64,000 bases of DNA, from contig JADJSX010000023.1 in NCBI GenBank assembly GCA_016711485.1, positions 310,001-374,000 on the forward strand, read 5' to 3'. The translations under genes and the position numbers were made by a program. This DNA comes from Leptospiraceae bacterium. GTDB lineage: Bacteria > Spirochaetota > Leptospiria > Leptospirales > Leptospiraceae. The notes under the pieces are model-generated. The model saw only the letters and a program-made list of their open reading frames with translations. It ran no database searches and had not been told where the DNA came from. Shown here piece after piece: positions 56,701 through 64,000 of this stretch (position 1 is the stretch's first letter; each line of letters starts with the position of its first letter).

Positions 56701-59700
56701 CGACAGGAACGGGAACGATTACAAATGATGAGACTCCGCCAACTGTACAGTTTGCGTTGAGCCTATCTTCTTCGGGAAATGAATCTTCTACAACTCGAAA
56801 TATAGAAGTAACACTCTCTGCTGCATCCGCTTTGACAGTAACAGCTACAGTTACTGATTCTGGTGGAACTGCAACATCAGGAACTGATTATACAGCGATA
56901 GGCTCTCCGCTCACGGTTACATTTACAGCCGGTGTGACTTCGCAAAATGTGAGTATACCTGTATTACAAGACTTAGATTTTGAGGGAGATGAAACTGTTC
57001 AGTTGACTTTATCCGCTCCATCTAATGCAACTCTGGGTGGAACAACGGGACATACACTTACAATTACAGAAGATGATGTTGGAATTGTGTCTGCGGAAAC
57101 ACTAGATGCGGATAATGACGGTAAGATTGATCATTATAAATTGACATTTTCCGAAGCGGTAAATGATTCTACATTCCCAGGATATGTGCTAGATACGGTC
57201 GGAACCGCACAGACTGATTGGTTGGTTGCCGGTTACTCAGGAGTAACCTTAGCACATGGCGCTGCGGCACCAGAATCGGATACTACAAATGATGAAGTGA
57301 TTTATTTAAAATTTGCAGAAGGTGTATCCAGTGATACGGACGCAAAACCAAACTTAACCACAACCGCAACCCCAGCGTTAATTGCAATGAGCGCAAAAAC
57401 AATCGGTCGAGTATACACTGCCACAGTAGTTGAGGCAGATAGAGCAAAACCCGTAATTTTATCGGCGACCGCACAAGCGGGGACAACTTTAATTACCCTC
57501 AGTTTTTCTGAACCAGTATGGACTGCTTCTGGAATGCCAGCTTGCACAGCGGGTGGTGATTTAATAGCAGGAGATTTTATTTACAATGATGTAAGTGCAA
57601 CTAGTTCTTCTAGCGTATCAAGTATGGGAGCTGATATTTGTGGAACTGATATGGTTGTCACAGTGAATACAAATACAGCTCTTATGCCTTCTGACAATGG
57701 AGTAGATACGATTGTTGCGACTGTAGGAATTTTTGATGCAGCAAATAACAATGGTAATCCCACAGCTCGTGTAATCAACGCTACAGGCGGACCTATGATA
57801 AGTAGCGTTGAACTTTATGACACGGATAAAAATGGAAAAATTGATCAGGCTAAAATAGTGTTTACAATCACAGTAAGTGACGCGACCATTGATGATGCAG
57901 ACGCGAGTCGGTTTTTGGTAGCTGGGACTGCGGCTGTTAAAGTAGATACAGCTTCTAGCGGAACAGGCGTGATTGCTTCTCCGAACAATGACCCCGGTGT
58001 GGCTAATGATAATACCATTACAATTTTGACAGATGACTTTAGTGTATTAGGTACAGATTTAAAACTGCTTAGTTTTACACAAAACGCGGGACGATGGATG
58101 GGGAATGGTACTGAGTTGTTGACTAACGCTGATTTAACGTCAGTTACTGTTGATAAAGCCCCACCTGTGATTTTAACTGCGGTTGCGGCAGAGAATACAA
58201 ATGCTGTAGCAGGTGTAGATAGTGATGATACAATAGAAATTACATTTTCGGAACCAACCAATAAACCAACGATTAATTCTGGAAATATTGCGAGTATATT
58301 TAGCCTTTCTGGTTCTCATGTTTGGGGAAATCTCACATCTGCCGCATGGAATGGACCGGGTGATGTTCTTACTTTGACGTTTGCAGGAACGGGAAGTCCA
58401 ACGGTTGCAGTTGGAGATTATATTACAATTCTTGGAACGATAGCCGACACAGCTACGATTCCGAATACGTCCGTGAATATTCAGTCTGTGAATCCAATTT
58501 CTGGAAACTTCAGTGTACAGGCTCCATCGGTAAGCTCTGCTTCTTCTACTAGTGCAACAACACTTAGAGTTGTCTTTTCGGAGGATGTGAATAATACAGA
58601 CGCAGTCACTCTCGGTTATTATAAAATAGCTTTATCGAGTGGACTAACTGGCAATTGCAGTGATAATTCTAACTTTACCGGTGCGACCGCGAATTTAACT
58701 ATTTCGGCTATCGTTAAGGTGGACGATAGAACGTATGATTTTACAACGAGCAGCCAAACAAACGGGACAAGTTACACATTATTAGCCCACAAATCAAATA
58801 TTAGACATAAAGACTACTCTGGTTATTCTTTAACTTGTCCCAATAATGCAAATTTCATTGGGCAGGAAAAATTGCGGGTAACGAGTGTATCCTGCACATC
58901 TCTTACATCCCTTGTGGTTACTTTTTCTAAGCCTGTAAATACAGGAATGAATTTAGCAGGATCAGCTGAGTGTAATACTACAACTGAGTGTGATAAACGT
59001 TATGTGATAAAGGGAATTGTAAGTGGAACAGAAGTTGGAAGTTTAACGCAAGCAAAAGTGACAGATGGGACTGTATGTGGAGGAGAGCCGAGTAATAGTT
59101 CTAAGGTTTGTATCACACATGCACTTAATCAGAATGGTAGCATTTATACACTTGTAGCGGCTAACAATACGAACAGTGATGGATTTGATGATACATCTTG
59201 GGGAGCCATCCAATCGACAGCAGAAAATTTACAGGCAAGTCCAAAGGATAGAGCAAGTTTTACCGGATGTGGAACCAGTCCACAAAACTTCATAGATGGA
59301 CCAGTTGTTACTGACCCATTTGGAGATGGAACAACGTTTGGTTTCTTGAATAAATACCAAAGTAAAATTTATATCGGACCCAACCAAAAAGGAAATGGGG
59401 CTACTCGCTTTAATGCGGACGGAAGTTCTCCTGAAAATCTTACATTTGAATTATTAAAAGACACTACAGTAAACGCCGGTTCGGCTACAAACAGAGTTTC
59501 TAGCAGCACTGCAGCCGCTCCATTTTCTAGTATTGGTTACACTGGATGCACCTTAAATGATGCAACGGCAACAGGTTGTGGACCGAACAATGAAAATGGA
59601 CGTGGGCTCTTTGCTACAGGGACTTTTAGTGGTACTGAATATTTGTTTATTACAGGAGCTAACACTGCGGGTAATAATGATTACCTGTATTATACTCCTG

Positions 59701-61025
59701 ATTTAGATTCAGTTTTAAATTTTAATTATATGGATGCAAGTGAGGTATTTGATAATTATGCCACGACTTGTACCGCTAACTGGGCATCCGGTGTAACTCA
59801 GAATCAAGTCACTGAATCTATTCATGTGTTCAATGGAAAAATTTATTGGAGTGTTCCTGGTGATGGGACTAACAGACCGTTTGCCGTTAAGATTGGCACA
59901 CTTACGAGTGAAATTAACTGCGATGATACCAATAATGCCTATTTGAACATGCGTTATATGTCAGGCGTAGGGCGATTACATGCCACAAAGCCAGCGCAGG
60001 CAGATATAATGGGAGGAATTTTTAATTCTTTTAATGACAGGTTGTACTTTGCAAATTCCGGTTCAATTTCTTACAGTAAAGTTTCTTCGCCTGTATGCAT
60101 TGAAGGAAGTACATACTCAGCCGGTGTTTGTGAGCAGACTGGTGGAATAGTTCGTTCCATAAATAATAATCCAGCAGGATGCACATCTGCAGGTGGTTGC
60201 CCGGATTGGGTAGACATTACACCAAGTTCCACTGATTATAAAAAGTATTTTACAATTGGGCTTGAGGCTATTTCAGATTTAATTCCTGCCCAAAGACCTA
60301 TTCCAAGTATGGAAACTTATAAGAATAATTTTTATTTTATACGAAATGCTTGTACGCAAGCACTTTGGGACGATGGAACCGCTGCAGGTGGTGATTCTAA
60401 TAATGGATGTGCTTTTAATAATTCATGCGGTACTACAAATAAAAATGATAAAACTTGTCCAGCAGGTTCTGAAATTCCGCAACTTTGGAAATGCGATCCT
60501 ACTCTGACTGGAGGTTCTACTGAATGTGACTCCGGCGATTGGACGTTAGTCGCTCAAAATGGAACAACCGGTAAAACGAATTTCGGCGATGCTAATAATA
60601 CAAAAGTTACAATGCTTAGCACAAACGGAGATTATCTATATGTAGGCTTTGATAATGCTACCACAGGGATTGAAGTATGGAGAACGAACGTTGCAGATCC
60701 TTCCACCGAAGGGAACTTTTCCCAAATCGGGGGAGATGGATTTGGCTCAGGAACAGCTCTTACGGAAATTTATTCCAATATAGCTTTGCAAAATGGATCT
60801 ATCCATTATATCTACGCGAGTATCGGAAAAAATAGCATTCCCGTTCGAGTGCATAGGCAACAGAACGAAGCAGAAGTTGTATTTATGATGGAAAAAATGA
60901 ACCAGTTACTTGCGTATCTTAATCAAGCGAATAGTCAAGGTTATGCTGCTATATTATTGGGGCTAATTATTAGTATCCTTGGATATTTTTACATCAGAAA
61001 ATTAGGCTGGCTGAGAATTAATTAA
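50718..61025 (+). CDS. Giant Calx-beta surface lipoprotein 2
   Basis: A 3435-residue paralogue of the gene at 40646, with the same architecture. The lipobox FSNC23 gives mature CTAWPAIAALLMGG and a glycine run. Two Ig-like domains follow, then 16 Calx-beta-type repeats (about residues 310-2120). Loops DADNDGKID (about 2131) and DTDKNGKID (about 2367) resemble calcium-binding EF hands. Ig-like domains, the Cys-containing C-terminal domain and a final membrane helix (AAILLGLIISILGYFYI, then RKLGWLRIN) complete it. Repeats 11-15 are near-identical 342-base units, and repeats 5-8 form a 675-base double unit. GAAGGAAGG precedes the ATG. Confidence 0.85.
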   Translation: MKYSRKYLSTLFIVLLSITFSNCTAWPAIAALLMGGKSGGGGMLLLPPGGSDEVPATPALTSNIVLTTATVSSYYPATTVIDINVKFTESVEVTGFPRLRLNNLVDVNYLSGSGSDTLVFRYTVQAGNNEDVIGLETTSQTALSLNGGTIKSTATTNNMSLILPVPGSTNSFGSGKVIVIDTTPPTITNVTSSTSNGVYGAGGDISIQVTFSETINVLAANPQLTLETGTPDRDADCAAGTEITTLTCTYTVFAGDASSDLDYLATNSLGLNGSTIRDAAGNDANLTLAAPGATNSLGANKAIVIDTSVPNISFALASSSGAESTSPTLTVNISSAPLTADASVPYSVTGGTASGTDYTLLGSGTLTWTVGDGAAKTITLNVVDDALDENPEDIVVTLGIATAASVGAPAAHTYTINDNDAPPTVAFDATISNASEATTTFNIPVSISTASGLSVTVDYSVTGGTATSGGTDFTLAAGTLTFVAGVTTQNISVTVNNDALDEVNETIVIDISNPGNASLGTNTSHTYTITDDDAAPTVAFSGTTSSGSEVTTAVNIPVTLSAASSQTVTVNYAVTGGTATSGGTDYTLAAGTLTFVAGDTSENIVITVNNDSLYENNETIIIDLSGPTNSTLGGNTTHTYTITNDDSAPTVAFTATTSNGLESVAAPTLAVTLSAASGLATTVDYAVTGGTATSGGTDFTLAAGTLTFNAGVTTQNITLAIVNDTINETNETIQITLSNPTNSTLGTNTVHTYTITDNDTAPTVAFTATTSNADESTTAVTIPVTLSGNSTAQTVTVGYSVTGGTATSGGTDFTLAAGTLTFVAGDTSEDISITINNDVLDEANETIQITLASPTVATLGTNTVHTYTINDDDPTPTVAFNATTSNAGEATTAVTIPVSLSAASGQTVTVGYSVTGGTATGTGTDFTLAAGTLTFVAGDTSEDISITVNNDTATELDETIIITLATPTNSTLGTNTIHTYTINDNDPPTVAFSATTSNGSESATTVTIPVTLSGAYSQAVTVGYSVTGGTATSGGTDFTLAAGTLTFNPGTTSQDISIAVVNDALDEVNETIQITLASPTVATLGTNTVHTYTINDDDPTPTVAFNATTSNGGEATTAVTIPVSLSAASGQTVTVGYSVTGGTATSGGTDFTLAAGTLTFVAGDTSEDISITINNDSATELDETIIITLATPTNSTLGTNTIHTYTINDNDPPTVAFTTTTGNGSEATTAVTIPVTLSGAYSQTVTVGYSVTGGTATDAGTDFTLAAGTLTFVAGDTSEDINLAIVNDTISESSETITITLASPTVATLGTNTTHTYTILDNDTPDVIFSSASSNGSEATTSVNIPVTLSFSSANTVTVDYSVTGGTATDAGTDFTLAAGTLTFVAGDTSENINIAINNDALDEINETIVLTITNSTNAVLGATTSHTYTINDDDPTPSLSINNVTVTEGNSGTINANFTVTLSAASSQTVTVDYATSNATATAGSDYTAITASTLTFNPGETTKPVAVVVTGDALHEVDETFSVTLSNVSATATIGTATGTGTITNDDAIPSLSINNATVTEGNSGTVNANFTVTLSAASGQTVTVDYATSNVTATAGSDYTAITTTALTFNPGETTKPVVVVVAGDSLHEVDETFSVTLSNVSATATIATATGTGTITNDDATPSLSINNASVTEGNSGTVNANFTVTLSAASGQTVTVDYATSNVTAASGSDYTAITTTTLTFNPGETTKPVSVVVSGDLLHEGNETFSVTLSNVSATATIGTATGTGTITNDDAIPSLSINNVTVTEGNSGTVNANFTVTLSAASGQTVTVDYATSNVTATAGSDYTAITTTTLTFNPGETTKPVPVVVAGDALNEVDETFSVTLSNVSATATIGTATGTGTITNDDVIPTLSINDVTVTEGNSGTVNANFTVTLSAASGQAVTVDYATSNVTATAGSDYTAITTTTLTFNPGETTKPVTVVVNGDTLHENDETFTVTISNVSTTATIVTATGTGTITNDETPPTVQFALSLSSSGNESSTTRNIEVTLSAASALTVTATVTDSGGTATSGTDYTAIGSPLTVTFTAGVTSQNVSIPVLQDLDFEGDETVQLTLSAPSNATLGGTTGHTLTITEDDVGIVSAETLDADNDGKIDHYKLTFSEAVNDSTFPGYVLDTVGTAQTDWLVAGYSGVTLAHGAAAPESDTTNDEVIYLKFAEGVSSDTDAKPNLTTTATPALIAMSAKTIGRVYTATVVEADRAKPVILSATAQAGTTLITLSFSEPVWTASGMPACTAGGDLIAGDFIYNDVSATSSSSVSSMGADICGTDMVVTVNTNTALMPSDNGVDTIVATVGIFDAANNNGNPTARVINATGGPMISSVELYDTDKNGKIDQAKIVFTITVSDATIDDADASRFLVAGTAAVKVDTASSGTGVIASPNNDPGVANDNTITILTDDFSVLGTDLKLLSFTQNAGRWMGNGTELLTNADLTSVTVDKAPPVILTAVAAENTNAVAGVDSDDTIEITFSEPTNKPTINSGNIASIFSLSGSHVWGNLTSAAWNGPGDVLTLTFAGTGSPTVAVGDYITILGTIADTATIPNTSVNIQSVNPISGNFSVQAPSVSSASSTSATTLRVVFSEDVNNTDAVTLGYYKIALSSGLTGNCSDNSNFTGATANLTISAIVKVDDRTYDFTTSSQTNGTSYTLLAHKSNIRHKDYSGYSLTCPNNANFIGQEKLRVTSVSCTSLTSLVVTFSKPVNTGMNLAGSAECNTTTECDKRYVIKGIVSGTEVGSLTQAKVTDGTVCGGEPSNSSKVCITHALNQNGSIYTLVAANNTNSDGFDDTSWGAIQSTAENLQASPKDRASFTGCGTSPQNFIDGPVVTDPFGDGTTFGFLNKYQSKIYIGPNQKGNGATRFNADGSSPENLTFELLKDTTVNAGSATNRVSSSTAAAPFSSIGYTGCTLNDATATGCGPNNENGRGLFATGTFSGTEYLFITGANTAGNNDYLYYTPDLDSVLNFNYMDASEVFDNYATTCTANWASGVTQNQVTESIHVFNGKIYWSVPGDGTNRPFAVKIGTLTSEINCDDTNNAYLNMRYMSGVGRLHATKPAQADIMGGIFNSFNDRLYFANSGSISYSKVSSPVCIEGSTYSAGVCEQTGGIVRSINNNPAGCTSAGGCPDWVDITPSSTDYKKYFTIGLEAISDLIPAQRPIPSMETYKNNFYFIRNACTQALWDDGTAAGGDSNNGCAFNNSCGTTNKNDKTCPAGSEIPQLWKCDPTLTGGSTECDSGDWTLVAQNGTTGKTNFGDANNTKVTMLSTNGDYLYVGFDNATTGIEVWRTNVADPSTEGNFSQIGGDGFGSGTALTEIYSNIALQNGSIHYIYASIGKNSIPVRVHRQQNEAEVVFMMEKMNQLLAYLNQANSQGYAAILLGLIISILGYFYIRKLGWLRIN
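53337..54686 (+). repeat. 675-base two-domain repeat, two copies
   Basis: A pair of Calx-beta domains (TPTVAFNATTSN type followed by PPTVAF type) is duplicated as a unit. Copies start at 53337 and 54012, exactly 675 bases apart, and remain close at the DNA level. Confidence 0.75.
55029..56738 (+). repeat. 342-base tandem repeat, five units
   Basis: Five near-identical units start at 55029, 55371, 55713, 56055 and 56397, each 342 bases (114 residues), beginning (S/T)LSIN(N/D) and ending GTGTITND(D/E). Such an array invites slippage or recombination that changes repeat number in frame. Confidence 0.88.
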
Positions 61026-61396
61026 AAACTAAAAAGACCAATCGATACTAGGATGAATTGGGAAAAATTCTTCTTTTTTTAGCACAAAGAACGTGAAGTT
61101 TTTCACAAAGGTAAGTAAGGAACTTTGCTTCCTTTGTGAATTCATTATGGGCTTTGCGTTAAAAATACTGGCGCGAAAATTCTTACTTTTTATTAAAGAG
61201 GTGAACCCTCAAATATAAAGACTTCTAGTTCGAGTCACTCCCGCCTTTGTTTCGCAATAATTATCTTATTTGCAAAATGCAAATAAAGTGAATTTAAATT
61301 TGGAAATTTATTTACAACATTAATAAAACTTACTTGCAAAAGTATGACATTCGTATAATATCTTTTACCTATCAAAATTAGGACAAATAAATCAAA
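61026..61396. other. Intergenic gap with strong hairpin
   Basis: A 371-base gap between giant gene 2 and the next small lipoprotein. TTCACAAAGG (61102-61111) and CCTTTGTGAA (61131-61140) form a perfect 10-bp stem that can extend by three more pairs past one bulge. A T-rich run (61070-61080) lies just upstream. It may end the giant transcript. No other gene was seen. Confidence 0.5.
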
Positions 61397-61864
61397 ATGT
61401 ATACGATAAGCAAACACCACTTTAAATTAATTTATTTTTTTTCTGTATTAGTTTTCATCTCATTGAGTTTTCAATGTACAAATGAAGAAAGTGGAAATCA
61501 GACTCCCCCTGAAAAAGTTGTCCCTGTTACTCCAAAAGCAGAGTATACAGATGAAGAAGCAGGAGAGTGGGAAGAAATTAAATCTAATCATCTCCCAAAA
61601 ATAAAGATAGATAATAAATCCAAAAAAGAGAACATTGAAATTCATGTGGAAGGAATATTCAGCGAACAACATTATATTGAGCGCATTGGAATTATGGACG
61701 AGAACAAACAGGACTTAGCCGGTAAAAGTTTAAAGAAAAATGAAAAACCAGAAGTCACCTTATCTTTAGATCCGATTCCAGAAAATCCAAAAGTGAAGGT
61801 TTATGTAAAGTGCAATTTGCATGATTTGTGGACAAGACCTTTGGTAGTTCCTAAAAAAAATTAA
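61397..61864 (+). CDS. Superoxide-reductase-like lipoprotein
   Basis: A 155-residue lipoprotein with lipobox LSFQC27. The mature part looks like a superoxide reductase / desulfoferrodoxin centre domain: GEWEEIKSNHLPKI (H65), SEQHYIERIGIMDE (H92), the KPEVTLSL strand and KVYVKCNLHDLW (C139, H142). These match four of the five iron ligands of known enzymes. The histidine of the HPM motif is missing, and the Glu-Lys before the first His is replaced. Iron binding or superoxide reduction is therefore uncertain. It lies between giant lipoproteins 2 and 3. Confidence 0.72.
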   Translation: MYTISKHHFKLIYFFSVLVFISLSFQCTNEESGNQTPPEKVVPVTPKAEYTDEEAGEWEEIKSNHLPKIKIDNKSKKENIEIHVEGIFSEQHYIERIGIMDENKQDLAGKSLKKNEKPEVTLSLDPIPENPKVKVYVKCNLHDLWTRPLVVPKKN

Positions 61865-61906
61865 TCCCAAAAAAGTTCTAATCTTAATTCAAATAGTATC
61901 AGTTAG

Positions 61907-61928
61907 AAAGTAATAATTTTTGTAGTCA
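61907..61928 (+). promoter_or_regulatory. Upstream element shared with giant gene 2
   Basis: AAAGTAATAATTTTTGTAGTC, about 25-45 bases upstream of the third giant gene, is the counterpart of the element at 50665-50690. No perfect sigma-70 boxes are visible in it. Confidence 0.45.
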
Positions 61929-61951
61929 ATTTATTTCGGAGAAGTAATCCC

Positions 61952-64000
61952 ATGAAAAAAATACATAAAAGTTTCCATATTGCAGCAATGCTCATTGTTA
62001 GTTTATCCTTTTCAAATTGTACGGCTTGGCCGGCGATTGCAGCACTTCTCATGGGAGGGAGCAAAGGAGGCGGGGGTATTTTACCACCTATAGGAGGTGG
62101 TGATTCAGCTGGGGTTGTTTCTACTTCTGCGTCTTGTATGCCAGCGCCAACTGCCGGTACTCCGCAAGTAGTTCAGGTAGATGCTGATGTAGCTAATGGC
62201 ACATATAAAGCTGGAACTAATATGAAAATTAAATTGGTTTTCTCCGAAGAAATTGATGTCACTGGATTTCCAACGCTTACATTAAATAATAATAAGGTTA
62301 TTAATTTTTCCGGAACTACCTCAGATACGAATGGTACGAATGACACAATGGAATTCGATTATACTGTTGGAGCGTTAGAAGATATAGCTCCTTTAGATTA
62401 TAAGGCAACGACCTCTCTTGCTCTAAACGGTGGTACAATTAAAAGTGTTGCGGGATCTCTTAATGATGCGAAGATTACTCTAAATCCTGTTGGTATAACT
62501 TGCGGTTCTTTAGTAAAAAACAAAACAATTAATATTGATACAAAGGATCCGTCGATTACCAATATCACCTCATCGTTATCCGATGCATCTACTTTTGGAC
62601 CAAATTCAAATATCACTATTTCTGTTACTTTTGATGAAATTGTAAATGTTACAAATTTTCCAACACTTACTCTAAATACTGCACCAACAGTAGGAACTGC
62701 AACTTATACTTCTGGAAGTGGAACCAATACCCTTGTTTTTACTTACACAGTGGGTCCAAGCAATTCTAATGAGTTTACGAATGATTTGAATGTAACATCA
62801 GTTAACCTCTCTGGTGGGACTATTGTGGACGTTGCAACTAACGCAGCTATACTTACAACGCCAACCGGCGAAAACTTAGCTGATAATAAAAATATTAAAG
62901 TAGATTCAAATGCAAGAATTGTTTCTTTTGATGCTGCAACAAGTTCTGCTAACGAATCGACAACAACAGTTACAATTCCTGTTTCTATTGATGTTCTTCC
63001 TCTTCCTTTGTCAAACGTAACTGTTCAATATCGGATTGACCCACTAAACACCTCGACAGCTAGTGTAGCTGATTATAGTTTTGCAATCGGAACTCTTACT
63101 TTCACTTCTGTTGGTCCATTGACGCAAAATATAACTTTTACCGTAAACAATGATTTAATAAATGAATTAGATGAAACCATTGTGCTTGAGCTTTTTAATG
63201 TAAGCACTAATGCTGCGACAGGAGGAATAACAGTTCATACTTATACAATTAACGACAACGACCCGGTACCAGATGTTACTCTATCTGCGAGCAATGCAGC
63301 TATTGCAGAGAACGGCGGAACTTCTACATTAACTGCAACTATTGCGAATCCAAGTTATGCGGACATCACGGTTAACTTGGGTTACACAGGAACAGCAACT
63401 GGATCAGGAACTGATTACTCGGGTGCAGCTACTATCACAATTAATGCAGGATCTCTCACGGGGACAACAACGATTACCTCCGTAAATGATAACTTTTACG
63501 AAGGAGCGAATGAAACGATTATCGTAGATATAACAAGTGTATCCGCCAACGCAACAGAAAGCGTTCCACAACAAGAAACAATTACAATTACAGATGGTCA
63601 AGTTCCTGCGGTTGTGACTTTAAGTAAGAGTGGAGCAACGCTTGGAGAAAATGGGGGAACGGCGACATTAACCGCTACATTAAACAATAGGACATTGACC
63701 GCAACGGATGTAACAATCGCTTATTCAGGAACTGCTGCTGGATCCGATTTTACTGGGGCTACTACTATCACGGTTCCAGCACTAAGTTTATCCGCAAGTA
63801 TTACTTTGACCGGCGTAAACGATGCAGTCTATGAAGGAAATGAAACGATTATCGCAGATATTACAGGTGTTACGAATGGAACAGAAAGTGCAACACAATC
63901 GCAGACTGTAACGATTACTGACGATGAAACAGTTCCGACAGTTACCTTAAGTGTAAACAACGCCTCTATGTCGGAAACAGGTGGCACATCGACAGTTACC
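61952..64000 (+). CDS. Giant Calx-beta surface lipoprotein 3 (partial)
   Basis: The frame opens at an ATG at 61952 with CGGAGAAG upstream and stays open to the window end (683 codons). The lipobox FSNC23 gives mature CTAWPAIAALLMGG followed by a glycine run. Two Ig-like domains with FSEEIDVTGFPTLTLNN and FDEIVNVTNFPTLTLN segments come next, then Calx-beta repeats (ANESTTTVTIPVSI ... HTYTINDND, then shorter units such as ENGGTSTLTATI ... NETIIVDIT). The repeats differ from those of giants 1 and 2, so its ligand may differ. The 3' end is outside the window. Confidence 0.85.
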   Translation, partial: MKKIHKSFHIAAMLIVSLSFSNCTAWPAIAALLMGGSKGGGGILPPIGGGDSAGVVSTSASCMPAPTAGTPQVVQVDADVANGTYKAGTNMKIKLVFSEEIDVTGFPTLTLNNNKVINFSGTTSDTNGTNDTMEFDYTVGALEDIAPLDYKATTSLALNGGTIKSVAGSLNDAKITLNPVGITCGSLVKNKTINIDTKDPSITNITSSLSDASTFGPNSNITISVTFDEIVNVTNFPTLTLNTAPTVGTATYTSGSGTNTLVFTYTVGPSNSNEFTNDLNVTSVNLSGGTIVDVATNAAILTTPTGENLADNKNIKVDSNARIVSFDAATSSANESTTTVTIPVSIDVLPLPLSNVTVQYRIDPLNTSTASVADYSFAIGTLTFTSVGPLTQNITFTVNNDLINELDETIVLELFNVSTNAATGGITVHTYTINDNDPVPDVTLSASNAAIAENGGTSTLTATIANPSYADITVNLGYTGTATGSGTDYSGAATITINAGSLTGTTTITSVNDNFYEGANETIIVDITSVSANATESVPQQETITITDGQVPAVVTLSKSGATLGENGGTATLTATLNNRTLTATDVTIAYSGTAAGSDFTGATTITVPALSLSASITLTGVNDAVYEGNETIIADITGVTNGTESATQSQTVTITDDETVPTVTLSVNNASMSETGGTSTVT

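Noticed and set aside
55029..56738. Regular repeat array that might be taken for CRISPR
   Set aside because: The units are 342 bases long, contiguous and in frame inside a coding region, without short repeats and spacers.

Overview
The window reads as chromosome of a low-GC spirochaete, most likely Leptospira or a close relative. That is inferred from the AT-rich codon use, the many spirochaete-style lipoproteins with loose lipoboxes, the single-chain glycyl-tRNA synthetase, the class III cyclase, and the ankyrin and PilZ proteins. No rRNA, tRNA, CRISPR array, complete insertion sequence or prophage was seen.

Left part (1-13.5 kb). A VapC-like toxin and an NAD-kinase-like protein are followed by two overlapping Bor-family lipoproteins and a class C beta-lactamase-like lipoprotein. 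Convergent to these is a rhodanese-like / GH31 glycosidase pair. A PilZ gene follows, and then a minus-strand redox-stress locus: DoxX, MsrB, a cupredoxin-like secreted protein, a DinB-like protein, an ECF sigma factor and an NrsF-type membrane anti-sigma. A membrane adenylate cyclase and an alpha/beta hydrolase diverge from it.

Middle part (13.5-40 kb). This is mostly housekeeping: two ankyrin paralogues flanking an RlmK-like methyltransferase, an ACT protein, a sulfatase-modifying-factor-fold protein, a cytochrome P450 and a metallophosphoesterase. A universal-stress protein here is preceded by what looks like a ydaO/yuaA (c-di-AMP) riboswitch. Further on are a membrane operon (TonB-C protein, PrsW-like protease, ROK kinase, HIT protein, flippase-like protein), glycyl-tRNA synthetase, a symporter / phosphatidyltransferase cluster, PBP1C with a PLP enzyme, a LysM protein, a Phd/VapC module, RmuC and a fatty-acid desaturase. 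Two copies of a short dispersed repeat ending in a CTCACCT/AGGTGAG hairpin lie at 19.6 and 28.7 kb.

Right part (40-64 kb). A repeating cassette fills the remainder: giant Calx-beta lipoproteins (3161 aa, 3435 aa, and a third running off the end) alternate with small lipoproteins that carry a superoxide-reductase-like domain. The first small lipoprotein has an in-frame stop codon before its iron-ligand motif. The giants share the mature N-terminus CTAWPA(I/V)AALL, adhesin-like Ig and Calx-beta arrays, two EF-hand-like loops, a Cys-containing C-terminal domain and a C-terminal membrane helix. This pairing is the strongest candidate for an undescribed surface system.
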